Assembly: GCF_023887685.1 (NCBI RefSeq)
Contig: NZ_JAMWMR010000001.1
Location: 372,001 to 436,000 of the forward strand
Direction: 5' to 3'
DNA: 64,000 nucleotides
Source: Streptomyces macrolidinus
GTDB lineage: Bacteria > Actinomycetota > Actinomycetes > Streptomycetales > Streptomycetaceae
In this document: in pieces, positions 1-8,756 of the stretch
How the letters are laid out: each line of letters starts with the position of its first letter
How positions within the stretch are numbered: position 1 is the stretch's first letter
Position numbers and translations under genes: made by a program
Notes under the pieces: model-generated
Told to the model about the DNA's origin: nothing
Databases searched by the model: none
Seen by the model: only the letters and a program-made list of their open reading frames with translations

Positions 1-960
1 CGTACGGTCTTCGTCGGCGGCGGCACGCCCACGCTGCTGGCCGCGGCCGACCTCGTCCGCATGCTGAAGGCCATCCGCGACGAGTTCGGCCTCGCGGCCG
101 ACGCGGAGGTCACCACGGAGGCGAACCCCGAGTCCGTGGACGAGCGGTATCTGGCCACGCTCCGGGAGGGCGGCTTCAACCGGATCTCCTTCGGTATGCA
201 GAGCGCGAAGCAGCATGTACTGAAGATCCTCGACCGCACCCACACCCCCGGCCGCCCCGAGGCCTGCGTGGCCGAGGCCCGCGCGGCGGGCTTCGCGCAC
301 GTCAACCTCGACCTGATCTACGGCACACCGGGGGAGTCGGACGACGACTGGCGGGCGTCCTTGGACGCCGCGCTGGGCGCGGGCCCCGACCACATCTCGG
401 CGTACGCCCTGATCGTCGAGGACGGCACCCGGCTCGCGCACCGCATCCGCCGGGGCGAGATCCCGATGACGGACGACGACGTCCACGCGGACCGCTACCT
501 GATCGCGGACGACGTGCTGACACGCGCGGGCTTCGACTGGTACGAGGTCTCCAACTGGGCCACCTCCGAGGCGGGCCGCTGTCTGCACAACGAGCTGTAC
601 TGGCGCGGCGCCGACTGGTGGGGCGCGGGACCGGGTGCCCACAGTCATGTGGGCGGGGTGCGCTGGTGGAACGTGAAGCACCCGGGCGCGTACGCGTCGG
701 CCCTCGCGGCGGGCCGCTCGCCCGGTGCCGGCCGCGAGATCCTGTCGGACGAGGACCGCCGGGTGGAACGCGTCCTGCTGGAACTCCGGCTACGGGAGGG
801 CGCACCACTGTCCCTGCTGAGGGAGGCGGGGTTGGCGGCTTCCCGCCGAGCCCTGGCGGAAGGGCTGCTGGAGGAGGGGCCGTACGCGGAGGGGCGGGCC
901 GTTCTGACCTTGCGGGGGCGGCTGCTGGCGGATGCGGTGGTGCGGGATCTGGTGGACTGA
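1..960 (+). CDS. hemW: HemW-like radical SAM protein, 5' truncated by window edge
   Basis: The reading frame is open from base 1 and ends at TGA 958-960, giving 319 residues. The beginning matches the internal HemW segment around FVGGGTPTLL, so the N-terminus with the CxxxCxxC iron-sulfur cluster motif lies outside the window. Further family features are the TEANPE segment, RISFGMQS, and the LDLIYGTPGES and ISAYALIVE stretches, with a C-terminal HemW-type winged-helix-like tail. HemW proteins were long annotated as oxygen-independent coproporphyrinogen oxidases but are now regarded as heme chaperones that bind heme and insert it into respiratory enzymes. Position upstream of hrcA-dnaJ is the usual streptomycete arrangement. 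Confidence 0.9.
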   Translation, partial: RTVFVGGGTPTLLAAADLVRMLKAIRDEFGLAADAEVTTEANPESVDERYLATLREGGFNRISFGMQSAKQHVLKILDRTHTPGRPEACVAEARAAGFAHVNLDLIYGTPGESDDDWRASLDAALGAGPDHISAYALIVEDGTRLAHRIRRGEIPMTDDDVHADRYLIADDVLTRAGFDWYEVSNWATSEAGRCLHNELYWRGADWWGAGPGAHSHVGGVRWWNVKHPGAYASALAAGRSPGAGREILSDEDRRVERVLLELRLREGAPLSLLREAGLAASRRALAEGLLEEGPYAEGRAVLTLRGRLLADAVVRDLVD

Positions 961-1062
961 TCACTCCGGCGGGTGAATCGGTGCGGAATGGGGGTTCGGT
1001 CCCTAACCTTGTTCGTACGCTGCTGCCGTAATTGACGGTGGCAGAAACCGGAGGCTGCGGAG

Positions 1063-1653
1063 ATGACCGCTGTGATGGACCGACCGATGACCACCGACGT
1101 CGTGGAGTTCTTCGAGAACCTCGAGGTTCCCGAGGGATACAAGGCCGAGCTCCTGCGGGGGGAAATCGTGATGATGGCGTCGCCGGACCTGGTGCACAAC
1201 GACATCGTTGAGGCGGTTCTCGACCAGTTCCCGCGACGGGAATGGAGGCGCCTTCAGGTACAGGCAGTCGCAATCCTGCAAGAGACGAGTGAACCCTTGC
1301 CGGACCTCGTGCTGGTCGAGCGCGGGGTCGGGCCACGCAGCGGGCAGCTCATGCCGTCCGAGGTAGTCACCATGCTCGTCGAAGTCGTGTCCAAGACCAG
1401 CGTCGAACGGGACTACAGCATCAAGCGTTCGATCTACGCAGCAGGCAAGATCCCCGCTTATCTGATCATCGATCCCATCATGGCCCACTGTGTCCTGCTC
1501 ACCGAGCCGACAGGCGCCGGCGGAGAAGCGGACTACGAGGTGCAGCGGGTGACCAAGTTCGGCGATTCGGTGCCACTGGAGACGCTCGGCATCAAACTGG
1601 ACACCAGCGAGTTCGAAACCTACCCGGCCGTCAAGCCGCACAACCGACCGTGA
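1063..1653 (+). CDS. Uma2 family (DUF820) endonuclease-like protein
   Basis: A 196-residue protein with the Uma2/DUF820 pattern: an N-terminal YKAELLRGEIVMMASP segment, the PDLVLVE strand carrying a catalytic-type Asp, and the later VEVVSKTS and YAAGKIPAYLIID segments, which together form a PD-(D/E)XK nuclease-like core. These proteins are abundant in actinobacteria and cyanobacteria but their biological role is mostly unknown. A GGAG-type ribosome-binding site precedes ATG 1063. Its 3' end overlaps the convergent DUF3097 gene by 23 bases. Function beyond the nuclease fold is not established. Confidence 0.85.
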   Translation: MTAVMDRPMTTDVVEFFENLEVPEGYKAELLRGEIVMMASPDLVHNDIVEAVLDQFPRREWRRLQVQAVAILQETSEPLPDLVLVERGVGPRSGQLMPSEVVTMLVEVVSKTSVERDYSIKRSIYAAGKIPAYLIIDPIMAHCVLLTEPTGAGGEADYEVQRVTKFGDSVPLETLGIKLDTSEFETYPAVKPHNRP

Positions 1654-2440
1654 CGAAGTCGATCAACTCCTCCACCCTGCCCAGCAGTTCAGGCTCCAGA
1701 TCCTTGTAGGACCGCACCCGCGACAAGATCCCCTGCCAGGCCGCCCCCGTGTTCTCCGGCCAGCCCAGCGCGCGGCACACCCCTGTCTTCCAGTCCTGGC
1801 CGTGCGGGATCCGGGGCCACCCCTCGATGCCCAGGGACGCCGGCTTCACCGCCTCCCAGATGTCGATGTACGGGTGGCCGACCACCAGCGCGTGTTCGCT
1901 GGTCACCGACTGCGCGATACGCCACTCCTTGGTGCCGGGGACCAAGTGGTCCACCAGGACGCCGAGGCGGGCGTCCGGGCCGGGGGAGAAGGACGCGACG
2001 ATCGACGGCAGGTCGTCCACGCCCTCCAGGTACTCCACCACCACGCCCTCGATGCGCAGGTCGTCGCCCCACACCTTCTCGACCAGCTCCGCGTCGTGGC
2101 GGCCCTCCACGTAGATGCGCCCGGCGCGGGCCACACGCGCGCGGGCGCCGGGGACGGCCACCGAACCCGACGCCGTACGGGTCGCGCGCGCCGGCGCCTG
2201 CGCGGGGCGCACCAGTGTCACCACCCGCCCCTCCAGCAGGAACCCCCGCGGCTCCAGCGGGAACACCCGGTGCTTGCCGAAGCGGTCCTCCAGGGTGACC
2301 GTGCCCGCCTCGCAGCGGATCACCGCGCCGCAGAAGCCCGTACGCGGCTCCTCGACCACCAGACCGGGGTCCGCGGGGACCTCCGGTGCGGGCCGGGGCT
2401 TCTTCCAGGGCGGGGTCAGATCGGGTGAGTACGCGCGCAT
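1631..2440 (-). CDS. DUF3097 family protein
   Basis: A 269-residue protein of the actinobacterial DUF3097 family. The first ~100 residues are variable and probably form a small beta domain (GFCGAVIRCEAGTVTLEDRFG). The remainder contains GRIYVEGRHDAELVEKVWG, resembling a toprim-like strand-helix with a conserved Glu, followed by GVLVDHLVPGTKEWRIA and VVGHPYIDIWEAVKP. The toprim resemblance is inference from the VEGxxD and LVDHLVPGTKE segments. It ends tail-to-tail with the Uma2 gene. No signal peptide or membrane segment is seen. Function unknown. Confidence 0.85.
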   Translation of the reverse strand: MRAYSPDLTPPWKKPRPAPEVPADPGLVVEEPRTGFCGAVIRCEAGTVTLEDRFGKHRVFPLEPRGFLLEGRVVTLVRPAQAPARATRTASGSVAVPGARARVARAGRIYVEGRHDAELVEKVWGDDLRIEGVVVEYLEGVDDLPSIVASFSPGPDARLGVLVDHLVPGTKEWRIAQSVTSEHALVVGHPYIDIWEAVKPASLGIEGWPRIPHGQDWKTGVCRALGWPENTGAAWQGILSRVRSYKDLEPELLGRVEELIDFVTVGCAA

Positions 2441-2486
2441 TCGGATGACGATAGGAGAAGCGGGGGTGTGATGGGCGTACGACCGG

Positions 2487-3221
2487 CTACGACACGCCGA
2501 AACGGGCCGCCAGTTCGTCCCGCTGGGAGCGGACGAACCCGGCGTCCACCACCGCGCCGTGCCCCGGAACGTACAGCGCGTCCTCGCCGCCCAGCGCCAG
2601 CAGCCGGTCCAGGGCCGCCGGCCACCGCGAGGTCACCGCGTCCGGGCCCGCCTGCGGTTCACCGGACTCCTCCACCAGGTCCCCGCAGAACACCACCCGG
2701 GGGCTCCCGGGGACGAGGACGGCCAGGTCATGGGCCGTGTGCCCCGGCCCCACGGTCGCCAGCAGCACCTCCACCCCGCCCAGCTCCAGCGTCCGTTCGC
2801 CCGCGACCTCGTGGTCCGGACGCACCAGCGCCTCCGCGGCCTCGGCCGCCTCCTCCGGGGTCAGACCGTGGCGTACCGCGTCCGCGCGCAGCTCCTCGCG
2901 CCCGCGGGCGAGCAGTGCGGTGAGGCCCGCCGCCCCGAACACCTCCGCGTCCGCGCAGGCCGCGGCCCCGAAGACATGGTCGAAGTGGGGGTGGGTGAGG
3001 GCGAGATGTGTCACACGCCGTCCCGCGCCCAGGGGCGCGAGCAGCCGCCGCGCCTCGGCGCGCAACCGCGCGCCCTCGGCCAGGCTCGCCCCCGGATCGA
3101 TCAGGAGCGCCCCGTGCGCACCGACCACAAGACCGGCCGTACAGTCCCAGACCGGAAGCCGTACGCGCCCCGCGCGCGGACCGAGCGCCTCCCACCCGGA
3201 CTCTTCCCACAACACCGTCAT
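2487..3221 (-). CDS. MBL fold metallo-hydrolase
   Basis: A 244-residue metallo-beta-lactamase fold protein. The zinc-binding signature THPHFDH is near residue 76-82, and later metal ligands are supplied by [15 protein letters not shown] and YVPGHGAVV. The protein is cytoplasmic by absence of a signal peptide. The substrate cannot be told from sequence: the fold covers thioesterases, glyoxalase II-like enzymes and many others. It is transcribed divergently from hrcA; the gap between the two genes holds the hrcA promoter and CIRCE. Confidence 0.88.
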   Translation of the reverse strand: MTVLWEESGWEALGPRAGRVRLPVWDCTAGLVVGAHGALLIDPGASLAEGARLRAEARRLLAPLGAGRRVTHLALTHPHFDHVFGAAACADAEVFGAAGLTALLARGREELRADAVRHGLTPEEAAEAAEALVRPDHEVAGERTLELGGVEVLLATVGPGHTAHDLAVLVPGSPRVVFCGDLVEESGEPQAGPDAVTSRWPAALDRLLALGGEDALYVPGHGAVVDAGFVRSQRDELAARFGVS

Positions 3222-3338
3222 ACGGCGACGCTATCGGCGGAGGCGGCCCGGCGGGACCGGCGGGACAGCACCGGACAGGTCGGTACACGTCGGTACGGAG
3301 GCAGGGCCCACCCTTGCCGGGGGCGTACCCGACGGCCG

Positions 3339-3344
3339 TACACT
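3339..3344 (+). promoter_or_regulatory. Probable -10 element of hrcA-dnaJ
   Basis: TACACT fits the actinobacterial TANNNT -10 pattern and lies 13 bases before the CIRCE operator, so a transcript would begin about at the operator. A TTGCCG hexamer lies 19 bases upstream as a possible -35. Start point is inferred. Confidence 0.5.
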
Positions 3345-3356
3345 GGGCCGGGGATG

Positions 3357-3383
3357 CTGGCACTCGCACGGACCGAGTGCCAG
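3357..3383 (+). promoter_or_regulatory. CIRCE operator (HrcA binding site)
   Basis: A perfect inverted repeat CTGGCACTC-N9-GAGTGCCAG matches the CIRCE consensus (TTAGCACTC-N9-GAGTGCTAA) in its core and 9-base spacer. It lies 35 bases upstream of hrcA. HrcA is known to bind CIRCE and repress heat-shock genes, so hrcA-dnaJ should be autoregulated. Confidence 0.95.
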
Positions 3384-3418
3384 GAACGTCAACGGGGCGA
3401 AGAGCTGGAGGTGCGCGG

Positions 3419-4438
3419 ATGCTGAGTGAACGCAGGCTGGAAGTGCTGCGCGCCATCGTCCAGGACTACGTCGGCACCGAGGAGCCGGTGGGCTCCAAGG
3501 CGCTCACCGAGCGGCACAAGCTCGGCGTCTCCCCGGCCACGGTCCGCAACGACATGGCCGCGCTGGAGGACGAGGGCTACATCGCCCAGCCGCACACCAG
3601 CGCCGGACGCATCCCCACGGACAAGGGCTACCGCCTCTTCGTCGACAGACTGGCGGGCGTCAAGCCGATGACCGCCCCCGAGCGCCGGGCGATCCAGAAC
3701 TTCCTGGAGTGCTCGGTGGACCTCGACGACGTCGTCGCGCGTACGGTTCGGCTGCTCGCGCAGCTCACCCGGCAGGTCGCCGTCGTGCAGTACCCCTCGC
3801 TGACCCGCTCGACGGTGCGGCATGTGGAGCTGCTGTCGATGGCGCCCGCGCGGGTGATGCTCGTGCTGATCACGGACACCGGACGGGTCGAGCAGCGCAT
3901 GATCGACTGCCCCGCCCCGTTCGGCGAGACCGCCCTCGCGGATCTGCGCGCCCGGCTCAACAGCCGGGTCGCCGGACGCCGTTTCACGGACGTCCCGCAA
4001 CTGGTGCAGGACCTCCCGGAAGCCTTCGAGGAGGCCGAGGACCGCGGTACGGTCACGACGGTGCTCTCCACGCTGCTGGAAACGCTCGTGGAGGAGACCG
4101 AGGAACGGCTCATGATCGGCGGCACCGCCAATCTCACCCGCTTCGGGCATGACTTCCCTCTCACCATCCGGCCCGTGCTGGAGGCGCTGGAGGAGCAGGT
4201 CGTGCTCCTCAAGTTGCTGGGTGAGGCGAAGGATCCGGCCATGCGGGTGCGTATCGGTCATGAGAACGCGCACGAAGGACTCAGCTCCACGTCCGTGGTC
4301 TCCGTGGGCTACGGTTCGGGCGGCGAGGCAGTAGCGAAACTCGGCGTGGTCGGCCCGACCCGCATGGATTACCCGGGAACGATGGGAGCGGTACGAGCGG
4401 TGGCACGGTACGTAGGACAGATCCTGGCGGAGTCGTAA
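3419..4438 (+). CDS. hrcA: Heat-inducible transcription repressor HrcA
   Basis: A 339-residue HrcA. ATG 3419 is chosen over the much longer upstream open frame because it is preceded by a GGAGGT-type ribosome-binding site and follows the CIRCE element, and because [14 protein letters not shown] is the family's N-terminus. Residues 1-75 form the winged helix ([19 protein letters not shown]) followed by [15 protein letters not shown]; the rest is the GAF-like and dimerisation region. HrcA represses class I heat-shock genes through CIRCE with GroEL as modulator. The stop codon is immediately followed by the GTG of dnaJ, so the two are co-transcribed and translationally coupled. Confidence 0.97.
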   Translation: MLSERRLEVLRAIVQDYVGTEEPVGSKALTERHKLGVSPATVRNDMAALEDEGYIAQPHTSAGRIPTDKGYRLFVDRLAGVKPMTAPERRAIQNFLECSVDLDDVVARTVRLLAQLTRQVAVVQYPSLTRSTVRHVELLSMAPARVMLVLITDTGRVEQRMIDCPAPFGETALADLRARLNSRVAGRRFTDVPQLVQDLPEAFEEAEDRGTVTTVLSTLLETLVEETEERLMIGGTANLTRFGHDFPLTIRPVLEALEEQVVLLKLLGEAKDPAMRVRIGHENAHEGLSSTSVVSVGYGSGGEAVAKLGVVGPTRMDYPGTMGAVRAVARYVGQILAES

Positions 4439-5575
4439 GTGGCCACGGACTACTACGCCGTACTCGGCGTGCGCCGCGACGCGTCGCAGGATGAGATCAA
4501 GAAGGCGTTCCGTCGGCTCGCGCGCGAGCTGCACCCGGACGTCAATCCCGATCCGAAGACGCAGGAGCGGTTCAAGGAGATCAACGCCGCCTACGAGGTG
4601 CTCTCGGACCCGCAGAAGAAGCAGGTCTACGACCTCGGCGGCGACCCGCTGTCCCAGTCCGGCGGCGCCGGCGCGGGCGGCTTCGGCGCGGGCGGCTTCG
4701 GCAACTTCTCCGACATCATGGACGCGTTCTTCGGCACGGCGTCGCAGCGCGGACCGCGCTCGCGCACCCGCCGCGGCCAGGACGCCATGATCCGGCTCGA
4801 GATCGATCTCGACGAGGCCACCTTCGGCACGACCAAGGACATCCAGGTCGACACGGCCGTCGTCTGCACCACGTGCAGCGGCGAGGGTGCCGCGCCCGGC
4901 ACGTCCGCGCAGACCTGTGACATGTGCCGTGGCCGCGGCGAGGTCTCCCAGGTCACCCGGTCCTTCCTGGGCCAGGTCATGACCTCCCGGCCCTGCCCCC
5001 AGTGCCAGGGCTTCGGCACGGTCGTGCCCAACCCCTGCCCGGAGTGCGCGGGCGACGGACGGGTGCGCTCCCGCAGGACGCTCACCGTCAAGATCCCGGC
5101 CGGTGTCGACAACGGCACGCGGATCCAGCTCGCGGGCGAGGGCGAGGTCGGCCCCGGCGGCGGCCCCGCGGGCGACCTGTACGTCGAGGTCCACGAACTG
5201 CCGCACGCGGTCTTCCAGCGCCGCGGCGACGACCTGCACTGCACGGTCACGCTCCCGATGACGGCGGCGGCCCTCGGCACGAAGGTCCCGCTGGAGACGC
5301 TGGACGGCATGGAGGAGGTCGACATCCGGCCCGGCACGCAGTCCGGGCAGTCGATCCCGCTGCACGACCGCGGCGTCACGCATCTGCGCGGCGGCGGCCG
5401 GGGCGATCTGATCGTCCATGTCGAGGTGCAGACCCCGGGCAAGCTGGACGCCGAGCAGGAGCGACTCCTGCGCGAGCTGGCCAAGCTGCGCGGCGAGGAA
5501 CGGCCGCAGGGGCAGTTCCAGCCGGGGCAGCAGGGGCTGTTCTCGCGCCTGAAGGACGCGTTCAACGGGCGCTGA
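4439..5575 (+). CDS. dnaJ: Chaperone protein DnaJ (DnaJ2 type)
   Basis: A 378-residue type I J-protein starting with GTG directly after the hrcA stop. Residues 1-66 are the J domain with HPD at 32-34. A Gly/Phe-rich linker follows (about 73-92). The zinc-binding domain has four CxxCxGxG repeats: CTTCSGEG, CDMCRGRG, CPQCQGFG and CPECAGDG. The C-terminal substrate-binding domains follow. J-proteins stimulate DnaK ATPase and deliver unfolded clients. Streptomycetes have another dnaJ in the dnaK operon; this hrcA-linked copy is the CIRCE/HrcA-controlled one. Confidence 0.97.
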   Translation: MATDYYAVLGVRRDASQDEIKKAFRRLARELHPDVNPDPKTQERFKEINAAYEVLSDPQKKQVYDLGGDPLSQSGGAGAGGFGAGGFGNFSDIMDAFFGTASQRGPRSRTRRGQDAMIRLEIDLDEATFGTTKDIQVDTAVVCTTCSGEGAAPGTSAQTCDMCRGRGEVSQVTRSFLGQVMTSRPCPQCQGFGTVVPNPCPECAGDGRVRSRRTLTVKIPAGVDNGTRIQLAGEGEVGPGGGPAGDLYVEVHELPHAVFQRRGDDLHCTVTLPMTAAALGTKVPLETLDGMEEVDIRPGTQSGQSIPLHDRGVTHLRGGGRGDLIVHVEVQTPGKLDAEQERLLRELAKLRGEERPQGQFQPGQQGLFSRLKDAFNGR

Positions 5576-5594
5576 CGTGAAGCGCTGACGTGAA

Positions 5595-5621
5595 GGGGGC
5601 GCCCGCCCGCCGGGTGCCCCC
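5595..5621 (+). terminator. Hairpin terminator after dnaJ
   Basis: GGGGGCGCCCG and CGGGTGCCCCC pair over 11 bp with one G-U and a 5-base loop, 20 bases after the dnaJ stop. No U-tract follows, as is usual in Streptomyces. A short tandem duplication of GCGCTGACGTGAA straddles the dnaJ stop just before it. Confidence 0.7.
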
Positions 5622-5734
5622 GACCCGTACCGCCCCGCTCCGGGCCTGCGTGCGCTCCCGTATCGCCCCATCCCTGACACATGCCGCGCAAGCCCGGATT
5701 CGGACCTGATAGCGGGGCATGACACCATGCGGTC

Positions 5735-6844
5735 ATGTCCTCCGCGCTGACCGATCTGCTTCGGTATCCGATCGTGCAGGCTCCCATGGCGGGCGGCGTC
5801 TCCGTGCCCCAGCTCGCCGCCGCCGTGTCCGAGGCGGGCGGCCTGGGGTTCCTCGCCGCCGGGTACAAGACCGCCGACGGCATGTACCAGGAGATCAAGC
5901 AACTCCGCGCGCTCACGGGCCGCCCCTTCGGAGTGAACCTGTTCCTGCCGCAGCCCGAGCTGCCGGGCGCGGGCACCAACGCGGCCGGCACCGCGCCGTC
6001 GTGCGCCGCCGTCGAGATGTACGCGCATCAACTCGCCGACGAGGCCGCCTGGTACGAGACCGGACTGGGCGACCCCGACAGCGGCCGGGACGACGCCTAC
6101 GACGCCAAGCTCGCCGTACTGCTCGACAACCCGGTGCCGGTGGTCTCCTTCCACTTCGGCACCCCCGCCCCGAAGGTCCTGGACGCGCTGCGCCGCGCGG
6201 GCACCTTCACCCTGGTCACCGCGACCACCGTGGAGGAGGCCCTCGCCGTGCAGGAGGCGGGCGCCGACGCGGTGATCGTGCAGGGCGTCGAGGCCGGCGG
6301 CCACCAGGGCACCCATCGCGACAACCCCGAGAACGACGGCGCGGGCCTCGGGCTGCTCACCCTGCTCGCCCAGGTCCGCGAGGCCGTACGGCTCCCGATC
6401 GTGGCGGCCGGGGGCCTCATGCGCGGCAGCCAGATCGCCGCGGTGCTCGCGGCGGGCGCGAGCGCGGCCCAGCTCGGCACGGCGTTCCTGATCACGCCCG
6501 AGTCCGGCGCCGCCGCACCGTACAAGCAGGCGCTGACCGACCCCCGGTTCGCTCGTACGGAGTTGACGCGCGCGTTCTCCGGGCGCCCGGCGCGCGGTCT
6601 GGTCAACCGCTTCCTGCGTGAGCACGGCCCGTACGCGCCCGCCGCCTACCCCGAGGTCCACCACCTCACCTCGCCGCTGCGCAAGGCCGCCGCCAAGGCG
6701 GGCGACCCGCAGGGCATGGCGCTGTGGGCGGGGCAGGGCCACCGGATGGCCCGCGAACTGCCCGCCGGGGAACTGGTGGCGGTGCTGGCGGCGGAACTCC
6801 AGGCGGCCAGGGCCGAGTCGGCGACGGAAGAGGTGAACCGATGA
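5735..6844 (+). CDS. Nitronate monooxygenase family flavoprotein
   Basis: A 369-residue TIM-barrel FMN protein of the nitronate monooxygenase / 2-nitropropane dioxygenase family. Seen are the N-terminal YPIVQAPMAGGVSVPQLAAA segment, the phosphate-binding region AAGGLMRGSQIAAVLAAGA, and VQGVEAGGHQGTHR containing the family's conserved Gly-His segment. Such enzymes oxidise alkyl nitronates, often to detoxify propionate-3-nitronate. The stop overlaps the start of rsmE by four bases (ATGA), so the two are translationally coupled. The physiological substrate is not determined by the sequence. Confidence 0.9.
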   Translation: MSSALTDLLRYPIVQAPMAGGVSVPQLAAAVSEAGGLGFLAAGYKTADGMYQEIKQLRALTGRPFGVNLFLPQPELPGAGTNAAGTAPSCAAVEMYAHQLADEAAWYETGLGDPDSGRDDAYDAKLAVLLDNPVPVVSFHFGTPAPKVLDALRRAGTFTLVTATTVEEALAVQEAGADAVIVQGVEAGGHQGTHRDNPENDGAGLGLLTLLAQVREAVRLPIVAAGGLMRGSQIAAVLAAGASAAQLGTAFLITPESGAAAPYKQALTDPRFARTELTRAFSGRPARGLVNRFLREHGPYAPAAYPEVHHLTSPLRKAAAKAGDPQGMALWAGQGHRMARELPAGELVAVLAAELQAARAESATEEVNR

Positions 6845-7581
6845 CCGCTCCCGTGTTCATCGTGGACCAGATCGAGGGCATCGGGCCGGAGTTCGTGCTC
6901 GACGGACCCGAGGGGCGGCACGCCGTCTCGGTGAAGCGGCTGCGGCCCGGCGAGGACGTGGTCCTCACCGACGGGCGCGGGCGGTGGATCGAGGGCGTGG
7001 TCAAGGCCGCCGAGGGCAAGGACCGGCTGGTGGTCACGGAGCTGGACTCCCTGTGCGAGGAGCCGCCCGCGGCCCCGCGGATCACCGTCGTCCAGGCCCT
7101 GCCCAAGGGCGACCGGGGCGAGTTGGCCGTGGAGACCATGACCGAGGTGGGGGTGGACGCGATCGTCCCCTGGGCGGCCTCGCGGTGCATCACGCAGTGG
7201 AAGGGCGAGCGCGGGGTGAAGGCGCTCGGCAAGTGGCGGGCCACCGCCCGCGAGGCGGGCAAGCAGTCCCGCCGCGTGCGCTTCCCGGAGGTCGCGGACG
7301 CGGCGACCACCCGGCAGGTTGCCGCACTTCTCGGCCAAGTGGACTTCGCAGCGGTCCTGCACGAGAGCGGGGAGGAGCCCCTGGCGACCGTACAACTCCC
7401 CACCGAGGGCGAGATCGTGCTGGTCGTCGGGCCCGAAGGAGGCGTCTCCCCCGAGGAGTTGGCGCTGTTCGAGGAGGCGGGCGCGCGGGCGTTCCGGCTG
7501 GGGCGTAGCGTGTTGCGCACCTCGACCGCCGGTACCGCGGCGGCAGCGCTGCTGCTGGGCCGCACGGGCCGCTGGTCCTGA
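6841..7581 (+). CDS. rsmE: 16S rRNA (uracil1498-N3)-methyltransferase RsmE
   Basis: A 246-residue SPOUT-class methyltransferase. ATG 6841 overlaps the upstream stop (ATGA) and gives the normal N-terminus MTAPVFIVDQ. The PUA-like N-terminal domain contains GRHAVSVKRLRPGEDV. The C-terminal knot holds QALPKGDRGELAVETMTEVGV, QWKGERGVKAL, VGPEGGVSPEE and LGRSVLRTSTAGTAA, all RsmE hallmarks. It methylates N3 of U1498 in 16S rRNA on the assembled 30S subunit. Coupled with the nitronate monooxygenase gene; a VOC gene follows after 21 bases, likely in the same transcript. Confidence 0.95.
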   Translation: MTAPVFIVDQIEGIGPEFVLDGPEGRHAVSVKRLRPGEDVVLTDGRGRWIEGVVKAAEGKDRLVVTELDSLCEEPPAAPRITVVQALPKGDRGELAVETMTEVGVDAIVPWAASRCITQWKGERGVKALGKWRATAREAGKQSRRVRFPEVADAATTRQVAALLGQVDFAAVLHESGEEPLATVQLPTEGEIVLVVGPEGGVSPEELALFEEAGARAFRLGRSVLRTSTAGTAAAALLLGRTGRWS

Positions 7582-7602
7582 CACACCCCAGGGGGTCCCG
7601 GT

Positions 7603-7995
7603 ATGGAACTCGCCCAAGTGCGGCTGCTCGTCTCGGACTTCGCCGCCTGCTACCGGTTCTACGCCGATGTCCTCGGCCTCAAGCCCCAGTCCGGGAAGGT
7701 GGACGGCCCGTACGAGAAGTTCAGCCCTGTCACCGGCTCGGCGGGTGTCGCGCTCCAGGACCGGGCCATGATGGCGCGGGTCCTGGGCGAGGTGGGCGAC
7801 GAGGCGACCGGGCACCGCTCGCTGGTGGTCCTGCGCGTGGACGACCTCGACGCGTACTGCGCGCGGATCACCGCCCGGGGCGGCACGCTTCTGCACGGTC
7901 CGGCCCCAATGACGGAGCGGATGCGCGTCGCGCATCTCAAGGACCCCGAGGGCAATCTGGTGGAGCTTCAGCAGTGGCTGCTGCTGCGTGACTGA
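7603..7995 (+). CDS. VOC (glyoxalase/bleomycin-resistance) family protein
   Basis: A 130-residue vicinal-oxygen-chelate fold protein with two beta-alpha-beta-beta-beta modules: MELAQVRLLVSDFAACYRF at the start and the second module ending in LKDPEGNLVELQQW, where the Glu is a typical metal ligand. The fold is used by glyoxalase I, dioxygenases and antibiotic-binding proteins; nothing here fixes the substrate. It follows rsmE by 21 bases and is probably co-transcribed. Confidence 0.85.
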   Translation: MELAQVRLLVSDFAACYRFYADVLGLKPQSGKVDGPYEKFSPVTGSAGVALQDRAMMARVLGEVGDEATGHRSLVVLRVDDLDAYCARITARGGTLLHGPAPMTERMRVAHLKDPEGNLVELQQWLLLRD

Positions 7996-8091
7996 CGGCT
8001 TGCAGGGGGGCGGTCGGCGGGGGCGCACGCGGGCGCGTGAGTGTCCGTATGCGCTCTACCGTCGCGGGCGGGACAGTGGGAAGCTGCCCCT

Positions 8092-8655
8092 ATGCGTGCA
8101 TTGAGGCGGATTCCACGGCCGTCCGGACGGCGGTTCGCGGCGGTCACCGGGATCGTGGTGGTCGCCGTGGCCGGAGTCGTCGCATGCGAGCCCACCGACC
8201 TGAGTTCCACGGCGGTGGCGTACACGACCAGTCAGACCTCGACCCGGAAGCTGGAACAGCAGCATGTGAAGGTGCGCTGGCTGACCTGCACCGGCAGCTA
8301 TGGCGACAAGGCCGGTTCCGCCACGTCCGGCAAGGCGTCCTCGACCACGAACACGGTCGTCGCCGTCGACTGCAAGGGCCAGACGGACGACGGCAAGGAC
8401 ATCACCGTCAAGGGCCGGGTCACCCGCGCCGTCGACGGCAGGTGTGTCCGCGGCGACCTCAGGGCCACGGTCGGCGGCAAGCAGGTGTTCCACGTCGAGG
8501 GCCTCGGCAACTGCGACGCGCCCGGCGCGCCGTCGTACACCCCGCCCGCCTCGTACCAGCCGACCGTCCCCGGACAGCCCGGCCCCACCGTCACGGTGAC
8601 CCGGACCATCTGGTGCCAGCGCGACCCGAGTTGCTGGCCTGTCCAGGGCAAGTGA
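8092..8655 (+). CDS. Putative secreted lipoprotein, function unknown
   Basis: A 187-residue protein taken from ATG 8092 because the resulting N-terminus has an arginine-rich n-region, a hydrophobic stretch at about 16-31 and a lipobox-like VVAC with Cys32. A longer frame from 8041 would bury this signal. The mature part is polar with two Cys pairs (WLTCTGS, VDCKGQT, GRCVRGD, GNCDAPG) and a Pro/Thr-rich C-terminus ending in IWCQRDPSCWP. It is probably exported and lipid-anchored. No recognised domain. Some of the cysteines may form disulfides outside the cell. Confidence 0.65.
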   Translation: MRALRRIPRPSGRRFAAVTGIVVVAVAGVVACEPTDLSSTAVAYTTSQTSTRKLEQQHVKVRWLTCTGSYGDKAGSATSGKASSTTNTVVAVDCKGQTDDGKDITVKGRVTRAVDGRCVRGDLRATVGGKQVFHVEGLGNCDAPGAPSYTPPASYQPTVPGQPGPTVTVTRTIWCQRDPSCWPVQGK

Positions 8656-8744
8656 CGGGAACAGGGCGCAAGTACGGACAAGAGCGGGGGCAAGAGTGGG
8701 GACAAGAGCGGGGAAATCGCCTGTCAGGTAGGGCGGTTGATGCT

Positions 8745-8750
8745 TAGGGT
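8745..8750 (+). promoter_or_regulatory. -10 element six bases before the tricorn-like gene (leaderless)
   Basis: TAGGGT fits TANNNT and ends six bases before GTG 8757. No Shine-Dalgarno is present, so a leaderless transcript beginning at the start codon is likely. Confidence 0.5.
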
Positions 8751-8756
8751 GGCCTG

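Noticed and set aside
3389..6742. 1,117-residue antisense open frame
   Set aside because: Opposite hrcA, dnaJ and the nitronate monooxygenase, all with clear family motifs. Low-complexity translation, no ribosome-binding site.
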